Source: Bacillus sp. USDA818B3_A
GTDB taxonomy: Bacteria > Bacillota > Bacilli > Bacillales > Cytobacillaceae
Assembly (NCBI RefSeq): GCF_009928415.1
Contig: NZ_JAABNN010000004.1
Span: forward strand, 1 to 64,000
Length of the DNA: 64,000 nt
Direction: 5' to 3'
Made by a program: the position numbers and the translations under genes. Of this stretch, positions 1 to 9,280 are shown in pieces. The notes below the pieces were generated by a model. It saw nothing but the letters and a program-made list of their open reading frames with translations. It searched no databases and had not been told where the DNA came from. Positions within the stretch are counted from its first letter, which is position 1; each line of letters opens with the position of its first letter.

Positions 1-16
1 TAGAAGCCAACACAAA

Positions 17-352
17 TTAGGTGCCATATCCTACATTTTTATGATGCCATAAACAAATTGTACTTCCTCCGATTTCAATTTCAGGGTCGTGTTCTCTTAA
101 CCAATCTTCGATTTGAGCAGATGATAAATCAGGATGTTCCTTCAACCAATTTATTATACGAGCCCGATAGGGATCTAACTTCTTCCTTCTGTTCCCTAGG
201 GAATTAATCCACTCTGTTGCTTCCTCTAGATTCATATCTAAATACTTATAAACTGTATTCCTGGAAATCTTTAATTTCTTGGCAATTGCTGCAACTTTAA
301 ATCCTTGTTCTTTTAGTTGATGAACTTCTATATACATAAGTAACTTTTTCAC
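17..352 (-). pseudogene. IS21-family transposase (IstA) N-terminal remnant
   Basis: A 111-residue ORF starts with GTG at 352, behind GGAGGATATGAAAG. It has an N-terminal helix-turn-helix (about residues 14-40, including KLKISRNTVYKYL) and a second DNA-binding region (about 58-90) typical of the first part of IS21-family IstA transposases, which are normally about 400-500 residues. The frame ends abruptly after ICLWHHKNVGYGT, a tail that does not resemble the family, and no DDE catalytic core follows before the window edge. I read it as a frameshifted or truncated remnant. The rest of the element may lie outside the window. Confidence 0.6.
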
Positions 353-535
353 CTTTCATATCCTCCAGCTAAACAAAATTGATAATAGTATCATAGCTTA
401 GCTGGTAAAAATATTGGTAAAAAAGTGTTCAATCTTATCTAGCAGAAACTGTTGATTATAGTCTAGCAGTTACACTAATTTTGTCCCTTACTTTTTGTAT
501 AGTTAAATTGAAATAGTGAGATACAATAAAAATAA

Positions 536-1425
536 TTAGTGTTTAACATAAATTCCAAAAGTATTTCTACCTATTCTAGTCAGAATAGAGTGTTTTCCAA
601 AGTTTTTATTTTTTAGTACTAGCAAAAAAAGACTAATAGTTAATGGAATTGTAGAAAGATAATATCCAATTCCACCTTCAGTTCCATCAAGTAATCGATA
701 GGTTATGTAGCTTTCGACAATTTGCAATATACATGATAGTAAGAAAACATAGATTAAGGTTGTTGATTTAACCTTATTAATGATTAGTTTAATTCCTTCA
801 TAGTGTTTCGAGATGAAGCAACCTGCAGACACGTAGAATAAACCAAAGAACAGTGCATCTCTGGTATCTATTGGAAGATGAAATATACCCGAATAGGTTT
901 GACCAAAAAGCCCTAACAAATTTAGCATAAGACTTATGATTAACAAGATGTGTAATTTCTTAACAATTATGAATAAATACAAGATTGTTATTGACCAAAT
1001 TAGTGCGGTTATGAACCATAAATGGTATGCCGTATCACCAATCCCATAATACACAACACTAAAGTTTGGTAAAGAATGAACATATTTAACTAATTCATCT
1101 TTTAATGAATTTCCTTGAAATAAGGCAAAAACTATCGCTATGAAAAGATCGTAAAATAGTTAAAAAATATACCAGCCAACAAATAATCTTATTAAGTTAA
1201 AAGTATAAGATTTAAAGTAATTCAGATTAGTTAAACAATTCTTTAATTTTCCCCCAAATAAAAACCCTGAAACAATAAAAAAGTAAGGGATAACGTACCT
1301 CGGAAAAGCTAAAAACCAGATACTAAGGCTTTCTGTCTCTGCAGCATTAAAAGTGACAGTATGAAAATATATTACATTAAATATCGCAAGACATTTTATG
1401 GAATCTATTGAGTAAATCTATCCAA
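536..1425 (-). pseudogene. Membrane acyltransferase (acyltransferase_3 family), inactivated
   Basis: The minus strand encodes a multi-spanning O-acyltransferase of the type that decorates surface polysaccharides. The HLWFI motif, several hydrophobic segments and a C-terminal GRNTFGIYV are visible. The reading frame is broken in three ways. A TTG start at 1425 behind AGGAGG (1440-1435) needs a one-base correction near 1420 to enter the main frame. A TAA at 1162-1160 interrupts the protein in frame. The C-terminus stops right after GIYVKH at 538, before the last helix expected for the family. The longest intact piece is 536-1054 (172 residues). It sits at the distal end of the polysaccharide locus and may once have acylated the polymer. 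Confidence 0.7.
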
Positions 1426-1527
1426 ATCTTATATCCTCCTTTTAGAAAGGTGAGTAATCTAAAATTCTTTGTGAAATCTTTCTCTGCCCCAATAAAAAGA
1501 GGAGACTTGACATACACTACTCTTATT

Positions 1528-2058
1528 TTATTGAATTAAATCTGTTTTTTTGCATAGGTAATTTTTAATTAGTTCCTTGTAATCTACTTGATGAGACAAA
1601 ATAAAATCTATTGCTTCCCTAACAGCTCCCATACCTCCATTTAAACTGCTAACAAAATTAACTGTTTCTTTTACTAATTCTGCACTATCATTAGGAGCAG
1701 CTGAGAAACCTACTATTCTTATTATGGGTAGGTCATTAATATCATCACCCATATAAAATACATTGTTATATTGAATACCAAGTGAAGCTGTGATTTTATC
1801 TAGCACTTCAACTTTGTTTGTAATTCCCTGATAAACGCAATCAATTTTTAGTTCTTTCGATCGAATTTGTACAGATTCCGAATCTCTTCCAGTGATAATG
1901 GCAACTTTTAATCCACAAAATTTGGCCAAACCTATTCCTAAACCATCCTTCACGTTAAAGCTTTTATACTCTACTCCATTTGAGCCAATTAATAACTTAC
2001 CATCCGTTAAGACACCATCAACATCTAATACGATTAATTTAATTTCTGGTATAGACAT
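1528..2058 (-). CDS. kdsC: 3-deoxy-D-manno-octulosonate-8-phosphate phosphatase (KdsC-like HAD)
   Basis: This 176-residue HAD-superfamily phosphatase has the nucleophile motif DVDGVLTDG at residues 12-20, IITGRDSES near 54, GDDINDLP near 104 and NGGMGAVREAIDFI near 140. That set and the length match the small, capless KdsC subfamily, which dephosphorylates KDO-8-phosphate to free KDO. It is the last gene of a tight unit, 2 nt after kdsD, with kdsA and a CMP-ulosonate synthetase further upstream. The context supports KDO over other 2-keto sugar acids, although KdsC relatives also serve sialic acid pathways. Confidence 0.85.
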   Translation of the reverse strand: MSIPEIKLIVLDVDGVLTDGKLLIGSNGVEYKSFNVKDGLGIGLAKFCGLKVAIITGRDSESVQIRSKELKIDCVYQGITNKVEVLDKITASLGIQYNNVFYMGDDINDLPIIRIVGFSAAPNDSAELVKETVNFVSSLNGGMGAVREAIDFILSHQVDYKELIKNYLCKKTDLIQ

Positions 2059-2060
2059 AA

Positions 2061-3044
2061 TTAAAACCCTAATTTTGTAATATCATGTAAGTGGATCATA
2101 GCAATGGGTTCATCTGAATTATTTACTACAGGTAAAACATTTATTTTTAAATTTTCCATAGTATTCAACGCCTCAACCGCAAGAGTATTAGGTCTAACAG
2201 TTACTGGCTTCTTATTGTATAAATCGGTTACCGAAAGTTCCATAAAATTTTCCCCTTGCGCTAACCTTCTTCTAATATCGCCATCAGTAATAATGCCAAC
2301 TAGCTTACCATCATGATTAATAATACTCGTTGCGCCCAAACCCGATTTCGTCATAGTAAACATAATGTCCTGGATAGTGCAATTATCTAAAGAGGTTGGA
2401 TTTCTTTTCGTAATTTCCATAATTGTTTCAACAGTGAATAACAGTCTTTTACCAAGTGATCCTCCAGGATGAAAAACAGCAAAATGTTCGGAGGAGAAAT
2501 TACGAGCCTTTAACAAAGCAATAGCTACCGCATCTCCTAAAGAAAGCATTAATGTTGTGCTTGTTGTAGGGGCTAAACCTAGTGGACAGGCCTCTTTTAC
2601 TTTACCGATACAAAGAATATGGTCAGCCTTATTTCCTAATGTAGAAGCACGATTTCCAACAAATGCTATAAGTTTAGCACCTATTCGTTTAATAGATGGA
2701 ATTAATTTTATGACTTCCTCTGATTCCCCGCTATTAGATAACGCTAAAATAATATCTGAATTTGTCACCATTCCTAAGTCACCATGAAGACCTTCTGCAG
2801 GGTGCAAAAACAGAGATGGTGTCCCTGTACTGGCTAATGTAGCAGTAATTTTCCTTCCAACTAAACCTGATTTTCCAACACCTGTTACAATTATTCTTCC
2901 ATTACAATTATGGATTGTCTCTATTACCTCTGAAATTTCTTGGTCTACAGTTTCAATTAAATTAAAGATTGCCTGGCCTTCTTGTTCTAGAACTTCTTTT
3001 ACGGTGGTGATATGATTATTTACTGTAAATAAACTCTCAACCAT
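2061..3044 (-). CDS. kdsD: D-arabinose-5-phosphate isomerase (KdsD/KpsF family)
   Basis: This 327-residue protein has an N-terminal SIS sugar-isomerase domain (about 35-170; GVGKSGLVGRKI near 55, then TPSLFLHPAEGLHGDLGM) followed by two CBS domains (about 205-327). That is the full architecture of KdsD/KpsF/GutQ enzymes, which convert ribulose-5-phosphate to arabinose-5-phosphate, the first committed substrate for KDO. The start is supported by GGAGGG upstream of the ATG. It sits between kdsA and kdsC with very short gaps, so it is almost certainly co-transcribed with them. It resembles the capsule-linked KpsF type in context. Confidence 0.9.
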   Translation of the reverse strand: MVESLFTVNNHITTVKEVLEQEGQAIFNLIETVDQEISEVIETIHNCNGRIIVTGVGKSGLVGRKITATLASTGTPSLFLHPAEGLHGDLGMVTNSDIILALSNSGESEEVIKLIPSIKRIGAKLIAFVGNRASTLGNKADHILCIGKVKEACPLGLAPTTSTTLMLSLGDAVAIALLKARNFSSEHFAVFHPGGSLGKRLLFTVETIMEITKRNPTSLDNCTIQDIMFTMTKSGLGATSIINHDGKLVGIITDGDIRRRLAQGENFMELSVTDLYNKKPVTVRPNTLAVEALNTMENLKINVLPVVNNSDEPIAMIHLHDITKLGF

Positions 3045-3062
3045 CCTTTAACCCTCCTGCCC

Positions 3063-3905
<843 letters not shown>

Positions 3906-3909
3906 TTAT

Positions 3910-4575
3910 CTATATTTCTTGTAGAAGTTTATTCGGCTCAATGATCCTTAAAGCAAATTCATAATCCTCTTTTGTATCAATATCAATTGCTTCAATATCA
4001 TCTAATTCTTGAAAATATGGTAAGAAACCAATTCTTTGACCATGTGTTAAAAAATGGTCTTTCTTAAATATAAAAAATCCACTTGTTTCAATATAGACTG
4101 GTTCTATATCTTGGGTCCTTGGTATATCGTCTAGCTTGTAATTTAATGTTTCTCCTTTGTACCAGACAAAGGTTTGTTTCTTTATAACGCTCAAGGCTGA
4201 ATCATAATTTTCACTTAAAACGTTTATTAATGCATTCCTTACAGAAGTTTCAGACATAAATGGTGATGTTGTATGTGCCAACAAATAAATGTCACTATCA
4301 ATCGTATTGATGAAAGCTTCATAGATTTCGTGACCTTTTACTAAGTCCCCATTGAGACGACTGTCCCGTTTTACAAATCTAACGCCTTTCGGCAAATATT
4401 CCATTACCTTCTCATCACTACAGAATACACAAACCTCATCAATTTGCTCAATTTGCAATAATGTATTGAAAATATACCAACTTAGGGAGTGTTCACCTAA
4501 TGGAAGAATATTTTTATGTGGTAATCGTTGACTGTTTAACTTAATAGGGACAAAAGCGACAACTTTTTTTTCCAC
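3910..4575 (-). CDS. Cytidylyltransferase, probable CMP-KDO (CMP-ulosonate) synthetase
   Basis: The proposed 221-residue protein starts at a GTG (4575) behind AAGGAAGTGG. A longer frame reaches an ATG at 4653, but its first 26 residues are not family-like and overlap a regulatory palindrome at 4648-4663. The nucleotide-binding motif VPIKLNSQRLPHKN lies near residues 8-21, followed by an aspartate-rich core and AHTTSPF. The sequence belongs to the NeuA/KdsB cytidylyltransferase superfamily and looks nearer to acylneuraminate-type enzymes than to classical KdsB. Neighbouring kdsA, kdsD and kdsC make KDO the likely substrate. It would activate the sugar as the CMP donor for a glycosyltransferase. 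Confidence 0.75.
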   Translation of the reverse strand: MEKKVVAFVPIKLNSQRLPHKNILPLGEHSLSWYIFNTLLQIEQIDEVCVFCSDEKVMEYLPKGVRFVKRDSRLNGDLVKGHEIYEAFINTIDSDIYLLAHTTSPFMSETSVRNALINVLSENYDSALSVIKKQTFVWYKGETLNYKLDDIPRTQDIEPVYIETSGFFIFKKDHFLTHGQRIGFLPYFQELDDIEAIDIDTKEDYEFALRIIEPNKLLQEI

Positions 4576-4647
4576 TTTTAAATTCCACTTCCTTGATTCA
4601 TTTTTAATTAAAATCAAATTAAATTTAAGTTTATAACTCATTTCTTC

Positions 4648-4663
4648 GTTCACAATAAAGAAC
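4648..4663. promoter_or_regulatory. SinR-type palindrome upstream of the KDO genes
   Basis: The sequence GTTCACAATAAAGAAC has the GTTC-N8-GAAC form of the Bacillus SinR operator (half-site GTTCTYT). It lies 73 bases upstream of the proposed GTG start of the cytidylyltransferase. I could not identify a convincing -35/-10 pair around it. Confidence 0.5.
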
Positions 4664-4748
4664 GCCGAAATAAAAAAATATAAATATAAAGGTTTTAATC
4701 TAAACAGTTATGAAATTAAAGTGGTTGGGAGATAATTTAATCCTAATA

Positions 4749-5651
4749 TTAATATAAGATATTAATTGAATTTTCCTGTTGTCGGAAGTTATATAGTGCA
4801 CCAATTAGATTAGAATCATTTTCAAATTTACATTTCTCTACTCTAATATCAATCCTTCCTTTCATTCCTAAGAGTTTTTCGTTAATTTTATCGATTAAAT
4901 CATAACGTTCAGTGATTGCCCCCCCAATCAGAAATTTTTCAGGATCGATAACGTGTTGTATATTATAAATACCTACAGCCAAACGCTTGGTGAATTTTTC
5001 TATCTCATTTTTAACCTTTCTATCACCATTGTCGGCCATTTGAAATATTTTTTTCCCATCAAAGATACTTGACCCTCTTTTTTTACGTTTAGCAACTTGA
5101 TTAACTAATGCTTTAGTCGAAGCAAGGGAACTCCAACTAACCCCATGTGGTTGTTCCAAGTAATCCTCCATTATCATATAACCAAATTCCCCGGCGAAGA
5201 GATTGGTACCATGTCGGAGCTTTTTATCAAGAAATATTGAACCACCTATACCGCTACCAAGTACAATACAAACATAATCTTGAACATCCTTCGCATTCCC
5301 TAACCAGCCTTCTGCAAGTCCTGCACAATTCCCGTCATTCTCTAGTTCAACACGTAAATTTGTTTTATCTTGTAAAAGATGTTTAATGTTGGGGCCATGG
5401 ATATAAGGTATTGCACTGATTCCACCTATAGTACCTTTTTTAATATCTACAACTCCAGGTATGCTTATTGCTATTCCGTCTAATAAGTAATCGTCACGGT
5501 AATTTTCTATTACCCAATTAATTGTATTAACAAAAACTGCCAAACTATTGGGAGTTGGAGTGTAGCTTTTACTTATAAAATTCCCATTTTCATTCATTAG
5601 GGCGTATTTTATAGTCGAACCTCCCACATCAAAAACTGCATAATATTTCAT
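4749..5651 (-). CDS. ROK-family sugar kinase
   Basis: This 300-residue protein uses the ATG at 5651, chosen because CGGAGGT sits at the right distance; an in-frame start at 5678 has no such site. The N-terminal phosphate-binding motif FDVGGSTIKYA (about 6-16), the glycine-rich IVLGSGIGG near 130 and FAGEFGYM follow the ROK pattern. The usual CxCGxxGCxE zinc motif is missing, as in BglK-type beta-glucoside kinases. It probably phosphorylates a free hexose or disaccharide in the cytoplasm. It lies between the KDO genes and the surface-modification genes, so a role in salvaging a polymer sugar is plausible but unproven. Confidence 0.75.
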   Translation of the reverse strand: MKYYAVFDVGGSTIKYALMNENGNFISKSYTPTPNSLAVFVNTINWVIENYRDDYLLDGIAISIPGVVDIKKGTIGGISAIPYIHGPNIKHLLQDKTNLRVELENDGNCAGLAEGWLGNAKDVQDYVCIVLGSGIGGSIFLDKKLRHGTNLFAGEFGYMIMEDYLEQPHGVSWSSLASTKALVNQVAKRKKRGSSIFDGKKIFQMADNGDRKVKNEIEKFTKRLAVGIYNIQHVIDPEKFLIGGAITERYDLIDKINEKLLGMKGRIDIRVEKCKFENDSNLIGALYNFRQQENSINILY

Positions 5652-5748
5652 TATTTTACCTCCGTATACTTTAACCATTAGAAAATAAGTGGAAGTATTA
5701 AAAACAGGTCAATTATATTATCACCTTTTTCTATAAAAAATACAATAT

Positions 5749-5764
5749 ATTCATTATAAAGAAC
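5749..5764. promoter_or_regulatory. Near-match to the SinR-type palindrome
   Basis: ATTCATTATAAAGAAC differs from GTTC-N8-GAAC at one arm position. It lies between the ROK kinase gene (start 5651) and the preceding acyltransferase gene. It might mark an internal promoter, but it is weaker evidence than the five perfect palindromes in the window. Confidence 0.25.
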
Positions 5765-5776
5765 AAAAGGTTTCTA

Positions 5777-6934
5777 CTAAATTTTTAACACTTTATGGTT
5801 TATACCTATATGACTTTTTAAATAATCCTTTAATTTATACACATTTTTGAATTGCTTAGTTTCATATAAATATATTAGGTCTTTATATAATAATGATCTT
5901 ATGGAGTGATTGAAGAATAGGAATTTTTGATTCATTTTCTCAGAAGTTCCCCAATAGTTTTTATATGATTCGTCACCTCTGAGGAAATCTAAAATTTCAT
6001 AATCCTCTCTGCAACCCTCAAGCATAATATTATACATTAAAATACTCCCCGGAGAATATTTACTGTATTGAATATTAATAGAATGAACATACAAGTAAAT
6101 TCTTTTTCTATCGGACATTCCGAATTGAACAACTATTATTTCATTATCAAAAGTTAGATATGTTAAATGTAGTAAATTACTTTTAAAAAGGTTTTTTGCA
6201 GTTAGTATTAAACTTTCCCTTTTATCCTTATGTCTATATTCACTCGGTGTATTTGTATTCGCCCATCTTTGACAGTGTAATTCAAAAAATTTATTCAATA
6301 TAGGTTCAATATCTTCTTCTTTCGTTACTTTTGAATAAGTAAATTTGCCTTCTCTATTTAATCTTCTCTCTTTATAAAGAGTTTTTTTTAAAAATTCTTT
6401 ACCTAATTTTATTTTTACTTTTTCAGCGTCTTTATCAAGTAATAAATATGGGCAAATATGATCTTTTTTTCTCTGAATTAAAGCATAATTCCCTAATCGA
6501 TCATTATTGATAAAATGAGCAAAATGTGAATCTTCCGGTACATCTCCCCATTCAATACAATCCCAACTTAATTTGTCTTTGTAAATCCTCGAAAATGCTA
6601 AGTCTAGTAATTCCTCTGCTGGGTACTGGTTAGATAGAATTGGCACTAAATAATCTGAAAGCTCCGAGCCAATAGGTTTTAAGATTCTAAATTTAAACTT
6701 TAAGAATTTTATATGAAGAATGTGGAGTGGAATTATCCCGATTGGATTGTTATTGTCCTTTATTTCAATAATATAAGGAGTGATATTTGCTTGTTTATTT
6801 TTAAAATCCCACCAACTTTTTAGCCAACTAAAATCTTGAAATACTGTAATATCATAAAAATTACCTATTAACATTTCCCATTCCGGGAATATATCATCAA
6901 GTACCTCTATTTGTTTATGAACCAATACTTCCAT
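5777..6934 (-). CDS. GNAT-like acyltransferase (Acetyltransf_6/CelD type), copy 1
   Basis: This 385-residue protein starts at the ATG 6934, nine bases after AGAGG; an ATG nine bases earlier lies too close to that site. The pattern FxxxxWLKSWWDFK near the N-terminus, RILKPIGSELSDYLVPIL, and the C-terminal block with YSPGSILMYNIMLEG and DFLRGDESYKNYWG match the double-GNAT Acetyltransf_6 family found in polysaccharide loci. Such proteins are thought to transfer acyl or aminoacyl groups to sugars; the donor here is unknown. It is a clear paralogue of the protein at 7962-9170, with the same motifs in the same order. The gene between the two copies is unrelated. Confidence 0.75.
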   Translation of the reverse strand: MEVLVHKQIEVLDDIFPEWEMLIGNFYDITVFQDFSWLKSWWDFKNKQANITPYIIEIKDNNNPIGIIPLHILHIKFLKFKFRILKPIGSELSDYLVPILSNQYPAEELLDLAFSRIYKDKLSWDCIEWGDVPEDSHFAHFINNDRLGNYALIQRKKDHICPYLLLDKDAEKVKIKLGKEFLKKTLYKERRLNREGKFTYSKVTKEEDIEPILNKFFELHCQRWANTNTPSEYRHKDKRESLILTAKNLFKSNLLHLTYLTFDNEIIVVQFGMSDRKRIYLYVHSINIQYSKYSPGSILMYNIMLEGCREDYEILDFLRGDESYKNYWGTSEKMNQKFLFFNHSIRSLLYKDLIYLYETKQFKNVYKLKDYLKSHIGINHKVLKI

Positions 6935-7045
6935 TATTATCATCCTCTTTAAGATACTTAAATAATAAATTATTTTTTTATTTCTTGCTTTTTGTTAAAA
7001 CTGATTATTTATTAAAGAAATGATACTGAATAAAGAAAAGCCTTA

Positions 7046-7915
7046 TTACCCAGCAGTAAGAGAACTTGAATTTTTGATATTCACAGATAACACTTTATCT
7101 AAATCTACTCTTTCAAATACCTCAAGCATCCCACCTCTTGTTGCGTTATAAATTTTAATATGATGCCGATCAGCGTACTCTTTAGCTACCTTGTAAGAGC
7201 TGACCATTCTTTCACCTGCCAATAAAAATGACGAATCAACAATTCCATGCTCTTTAAAATGGTGTTTCATATCACTTGAATAATTGCAATCGGCCCCTAA
7301 TAAATAAATTTCCTTAAATCCCATATATACGGCCATTTGAATTAAAGAGTATGTGACTGTAAATCCACTGTAGATCGCCTTATAAGGGTCTTTACTAAAT
7401 TTGGTGGTTAGTTTACTAGGATTGTAATTGTGATGAAGCATATCTAACGGAAAAATATAATCACACTTTGATAAATTTATCCTTTCTTTATTAAGAATGG
7501 TATCGCTAATAAATTTACACTCCACCTCTAATTGTTCGATTTGCTCCCTAAGCTTTGAATATACACGCTCATCTTGAATGCCATAATATGTGGGTCTCCA
7601 GCTAGTTTCGTTAAAGGCAAGGCAAATTGAATTCATACTGATAGTAATTTCATTCTTTAATTTTTCAAGATCTTCTATTGTTAGACTTGGGCCTGTTGCA
7701 ACAATAAAGCATCTCTCTCCAGTATGTATATTCTTCAGCATTTTTAATTTTTCATAAGGGGTTTTATATTTAATATTCATAACCCTTAATATTTTTTTAA
7801 TATTAAATTTGCTTCTTGAGATATAGTATGGGAGTTGTACAAATTGGAATTTCCTTACCTTTTTAATAAAATAATAGGTAAACTTGTTTCTTTTAAAAAC
7901 TTCTCTAATCCACAT
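7046..7915 (-). CDS. GT42/DUF115 (MptE-like) protein, candidate CMP-sugar transferase
   Basis: This 289-residue cytoplasmic protein has GERCFIVATGPSLTIEDLEKL near residue 68, then ISMNS, RPTYYGIQD, and IYSGFTVTYSLIQMAVYMGFKEIYLLGADCNYSS near 180-215. The N/ATGPSL motif and the SGxxxxYxxxxAxxxGxxEIYLxGxD block recall both the DUF115/MptE-like family and the GT42 sialyltransferases, which use CMP-activated nine-carbon acids. The start is supported by GGGGTGATTTAG. Since a CMP-KDO pathway lies 3 kb downstream in the same operon, it is a candidate transferase for that donor. This is inference. A plain DUF115 glycosyltransferase is the alternative. Confidence 0.6.
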   Translation of the reverse strand: MWIREVFKRNKFTYYFIKKVRKFQFVQLPYYISRSKFNIKKILRVMNIKYKTPYEKLKMLKNIHTGERCFIVATGPSLTIEDLEKLKNEITISMNSICLAFNETSWRPTYYGIQDERVYSKLREQIEQLEVECKFISDTILNKERINLSKCDYIFPLDMLHHNYNPSKLTTKFSKDPYKAIYSGFTVTYSLIQMAVYMGFKEIYLLGADCNYSSDMKHHFKEHGIVDSSFLLAGERMVSSYKVAKEYADRHHIKIYNATRGGMLEVFERVDLDKVLSVNIKNSSSLTAG

Positions 7916-7961
7916 CTAAATCACCCTATTTTTAAATAAACTTTAAATAATTGATAATCTT

Positions 7962-9170
7962 TTAAAGTATCATTAATAATTCATCAAGTTCAAAAAACTG
8001 TTGAACATTTAGAAGAGTAATTATTAATATTCTTAATTTACTTTTTAATAACTTCATCTCAAAAAATTTATTAATATATAATTTTAAAAGTTTTGATTTA
8101 TATACCTGATAAAGTATTTTGTAAAATACGGACTTTAGGGAAAAATTAAAAAATGTGTATTTTACGTTATATTTTTGTAAAGTCCCCCACTGCTTCTTAT
8201 AGTTTTCTCCTCCCCTTGTAAAGTCCAAAATATCAAACCCCTCTTTACAAGCATCAATAATAAGTTTATATAACATAATATTTCCAACTGAATATTTTTT
8301 ATATTTATTACTATAACCAGTATTGTAAAGATAAATCTTTTTATCGTCTTTCATCGCAAATTCGACCGATATTATTTCGTTATTAAAACTTAAATATGTA
8401 AGATGTAGCAAATTGCATTTAAAAAGACTTCTGGCTGCATCTAAGGCATGCTGTCTGTCCTCCAAATTGCTAAATCTACTTGGTGATTTTGTATTTGCCC
8501 ATCTTTCACAATGGAATTCAAAAAGCATATTCATTACAGGTTCAATCTCTTTTTCTGCTAACACTTTAGAAAATAGTAGATCGCCTTTCTTTTCTAACTT
8601 TCTTTCTTTTTTTAGAATTTCATTTAAGAGATTTTGTTCAAATTTTAGTTTAACAGTCTCAGCATTATTATTGAGCTCTAAAAAAGGACAAACATGCCCT
8701 CTTATTCTGCTTATTAATGGATTTTTCCATTTTGATTGTCTTTTGAAAAAAGAATCTAAAACTGAGTTTTCAGGTATATCACCCCATTCTATAAAATCCC
8801 AACTGTCCCTATCTTTTTTTATTTTTTTCCATGCTATTCCAAGTTGCTTATCAGTTGGGTATTTTATTGATAAAATTGGGATTAAATAATCTGAGAGTTC
8901 ATCACCAATAGGCTTAAGTATACGGAAATTAATATTTTTAAATTTTTCTTGAGAACAATAAAGTGGTATGATACCAATTGTTTTATTATGTTCCCTAATT
9001 TCTATTATATAAGGGGTAATAGTTTCAATTTTACTTTTATATTCCCACCAACTTTCTAACCATCCAGTCTCTTGGAAAATTGTTATTTCTTGATATTCCT
9101 CTTTCAATTTCACCCATTTAGGAAACAACTTCCTAATTGATTCCTTTTTTTTATGTATTACTGCGTCCAA
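7962..9170 (-). CDS. GNAT-like acyltransferase (Acetyltransf_6/CelD type), copy 2
   Basis: This 402-residue protein begins with TTG behind GGGGTG. It repeats the layout of the 5777-6934 protein: FxETGWLESWWEYK, NFRILKPIGDELSDYLIPIL, WDFIEWGDIPENS, HCERWANTKSPSRF, YSVGNIMLYKLI and DFTRGGENYKKQWG. The two copies therefore arose by duplication, either before or after the GT42-like gene came to lie between them. The C-terminal 35 residues are extended relative to copy 1. It probably acylates a sugar or lipid-linked intermediate. The donor and acceptor cannot be told from sequence. Confidence 0.75.
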   Translation of the reverse strand: MDAVIHKKKESIRKLFPKWVKLKEEYQEITIFQETGWLESWWEYKSKIETITPYIIEIREHNKTIGIIPLYCSQEKFKNINFRILKPIGDELSDYLIPILSIKYPTDKQLGIAWKKIKKDRDSWDFIEWGDIPENSVLDSFFKRQSKWKNPLISRIRGHVCPFLELNNNAETVKLKFEQNLLNEILKKERKLEKKGDLLFSKVLAEKEIEPVMNMLFEFHCERWANTKSPSRFSNLEDRQHALDAARSLFKCNLLHLTYLSFNNEIISVEFAMKDDKKIYLYNTGYSNKYKKYSVGNIMLYKLIIDACKEGFDILDFTRGGENYKKQWGTLQKYNVKYTFFNFSLKSVFYKILYQVYKSKLLKLYINKFFEMKLLKSKLRILIITLLNVQQFFELDELLMIL

Positions 9171-9280
9171 ATACTCACCCCATTATATTAATATAAAGCG
9201 CATACCAAACAATTACATTCCAACTATTTCCATAAGTACAAAATCTTATTAAAAAGAATAAACTTTAATTATTTATCCTA

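Noticed and set aside
17-352. Intact IS21 element
   Set aside because: Only an N-terminal IstA-like piece is visible; no catalytic core, IstB or terminal repeats can be seen in the window.
1497-1545. Terminator after kdsC
   Set aside because: CAATAAAA/CTCTTTTTATTG segments can pair with bulges, but there is no proper T-run after the stem in transcript direction.
4576-4653. N-terminal extension of the cytidylyltransferase to ATG 4653
   Set aside because: The added residues are not family-like, no ribosome binding site precedes the ATG, and it falls inside the GTTC-N8-GAAC palindrome.
8413-8889. 158-codon plus-strand frame opposite the second acyltransferase
   Set aside because: It is antisense to a protein with clear family motifs and has composition typical of a reversed AT-rich gene.
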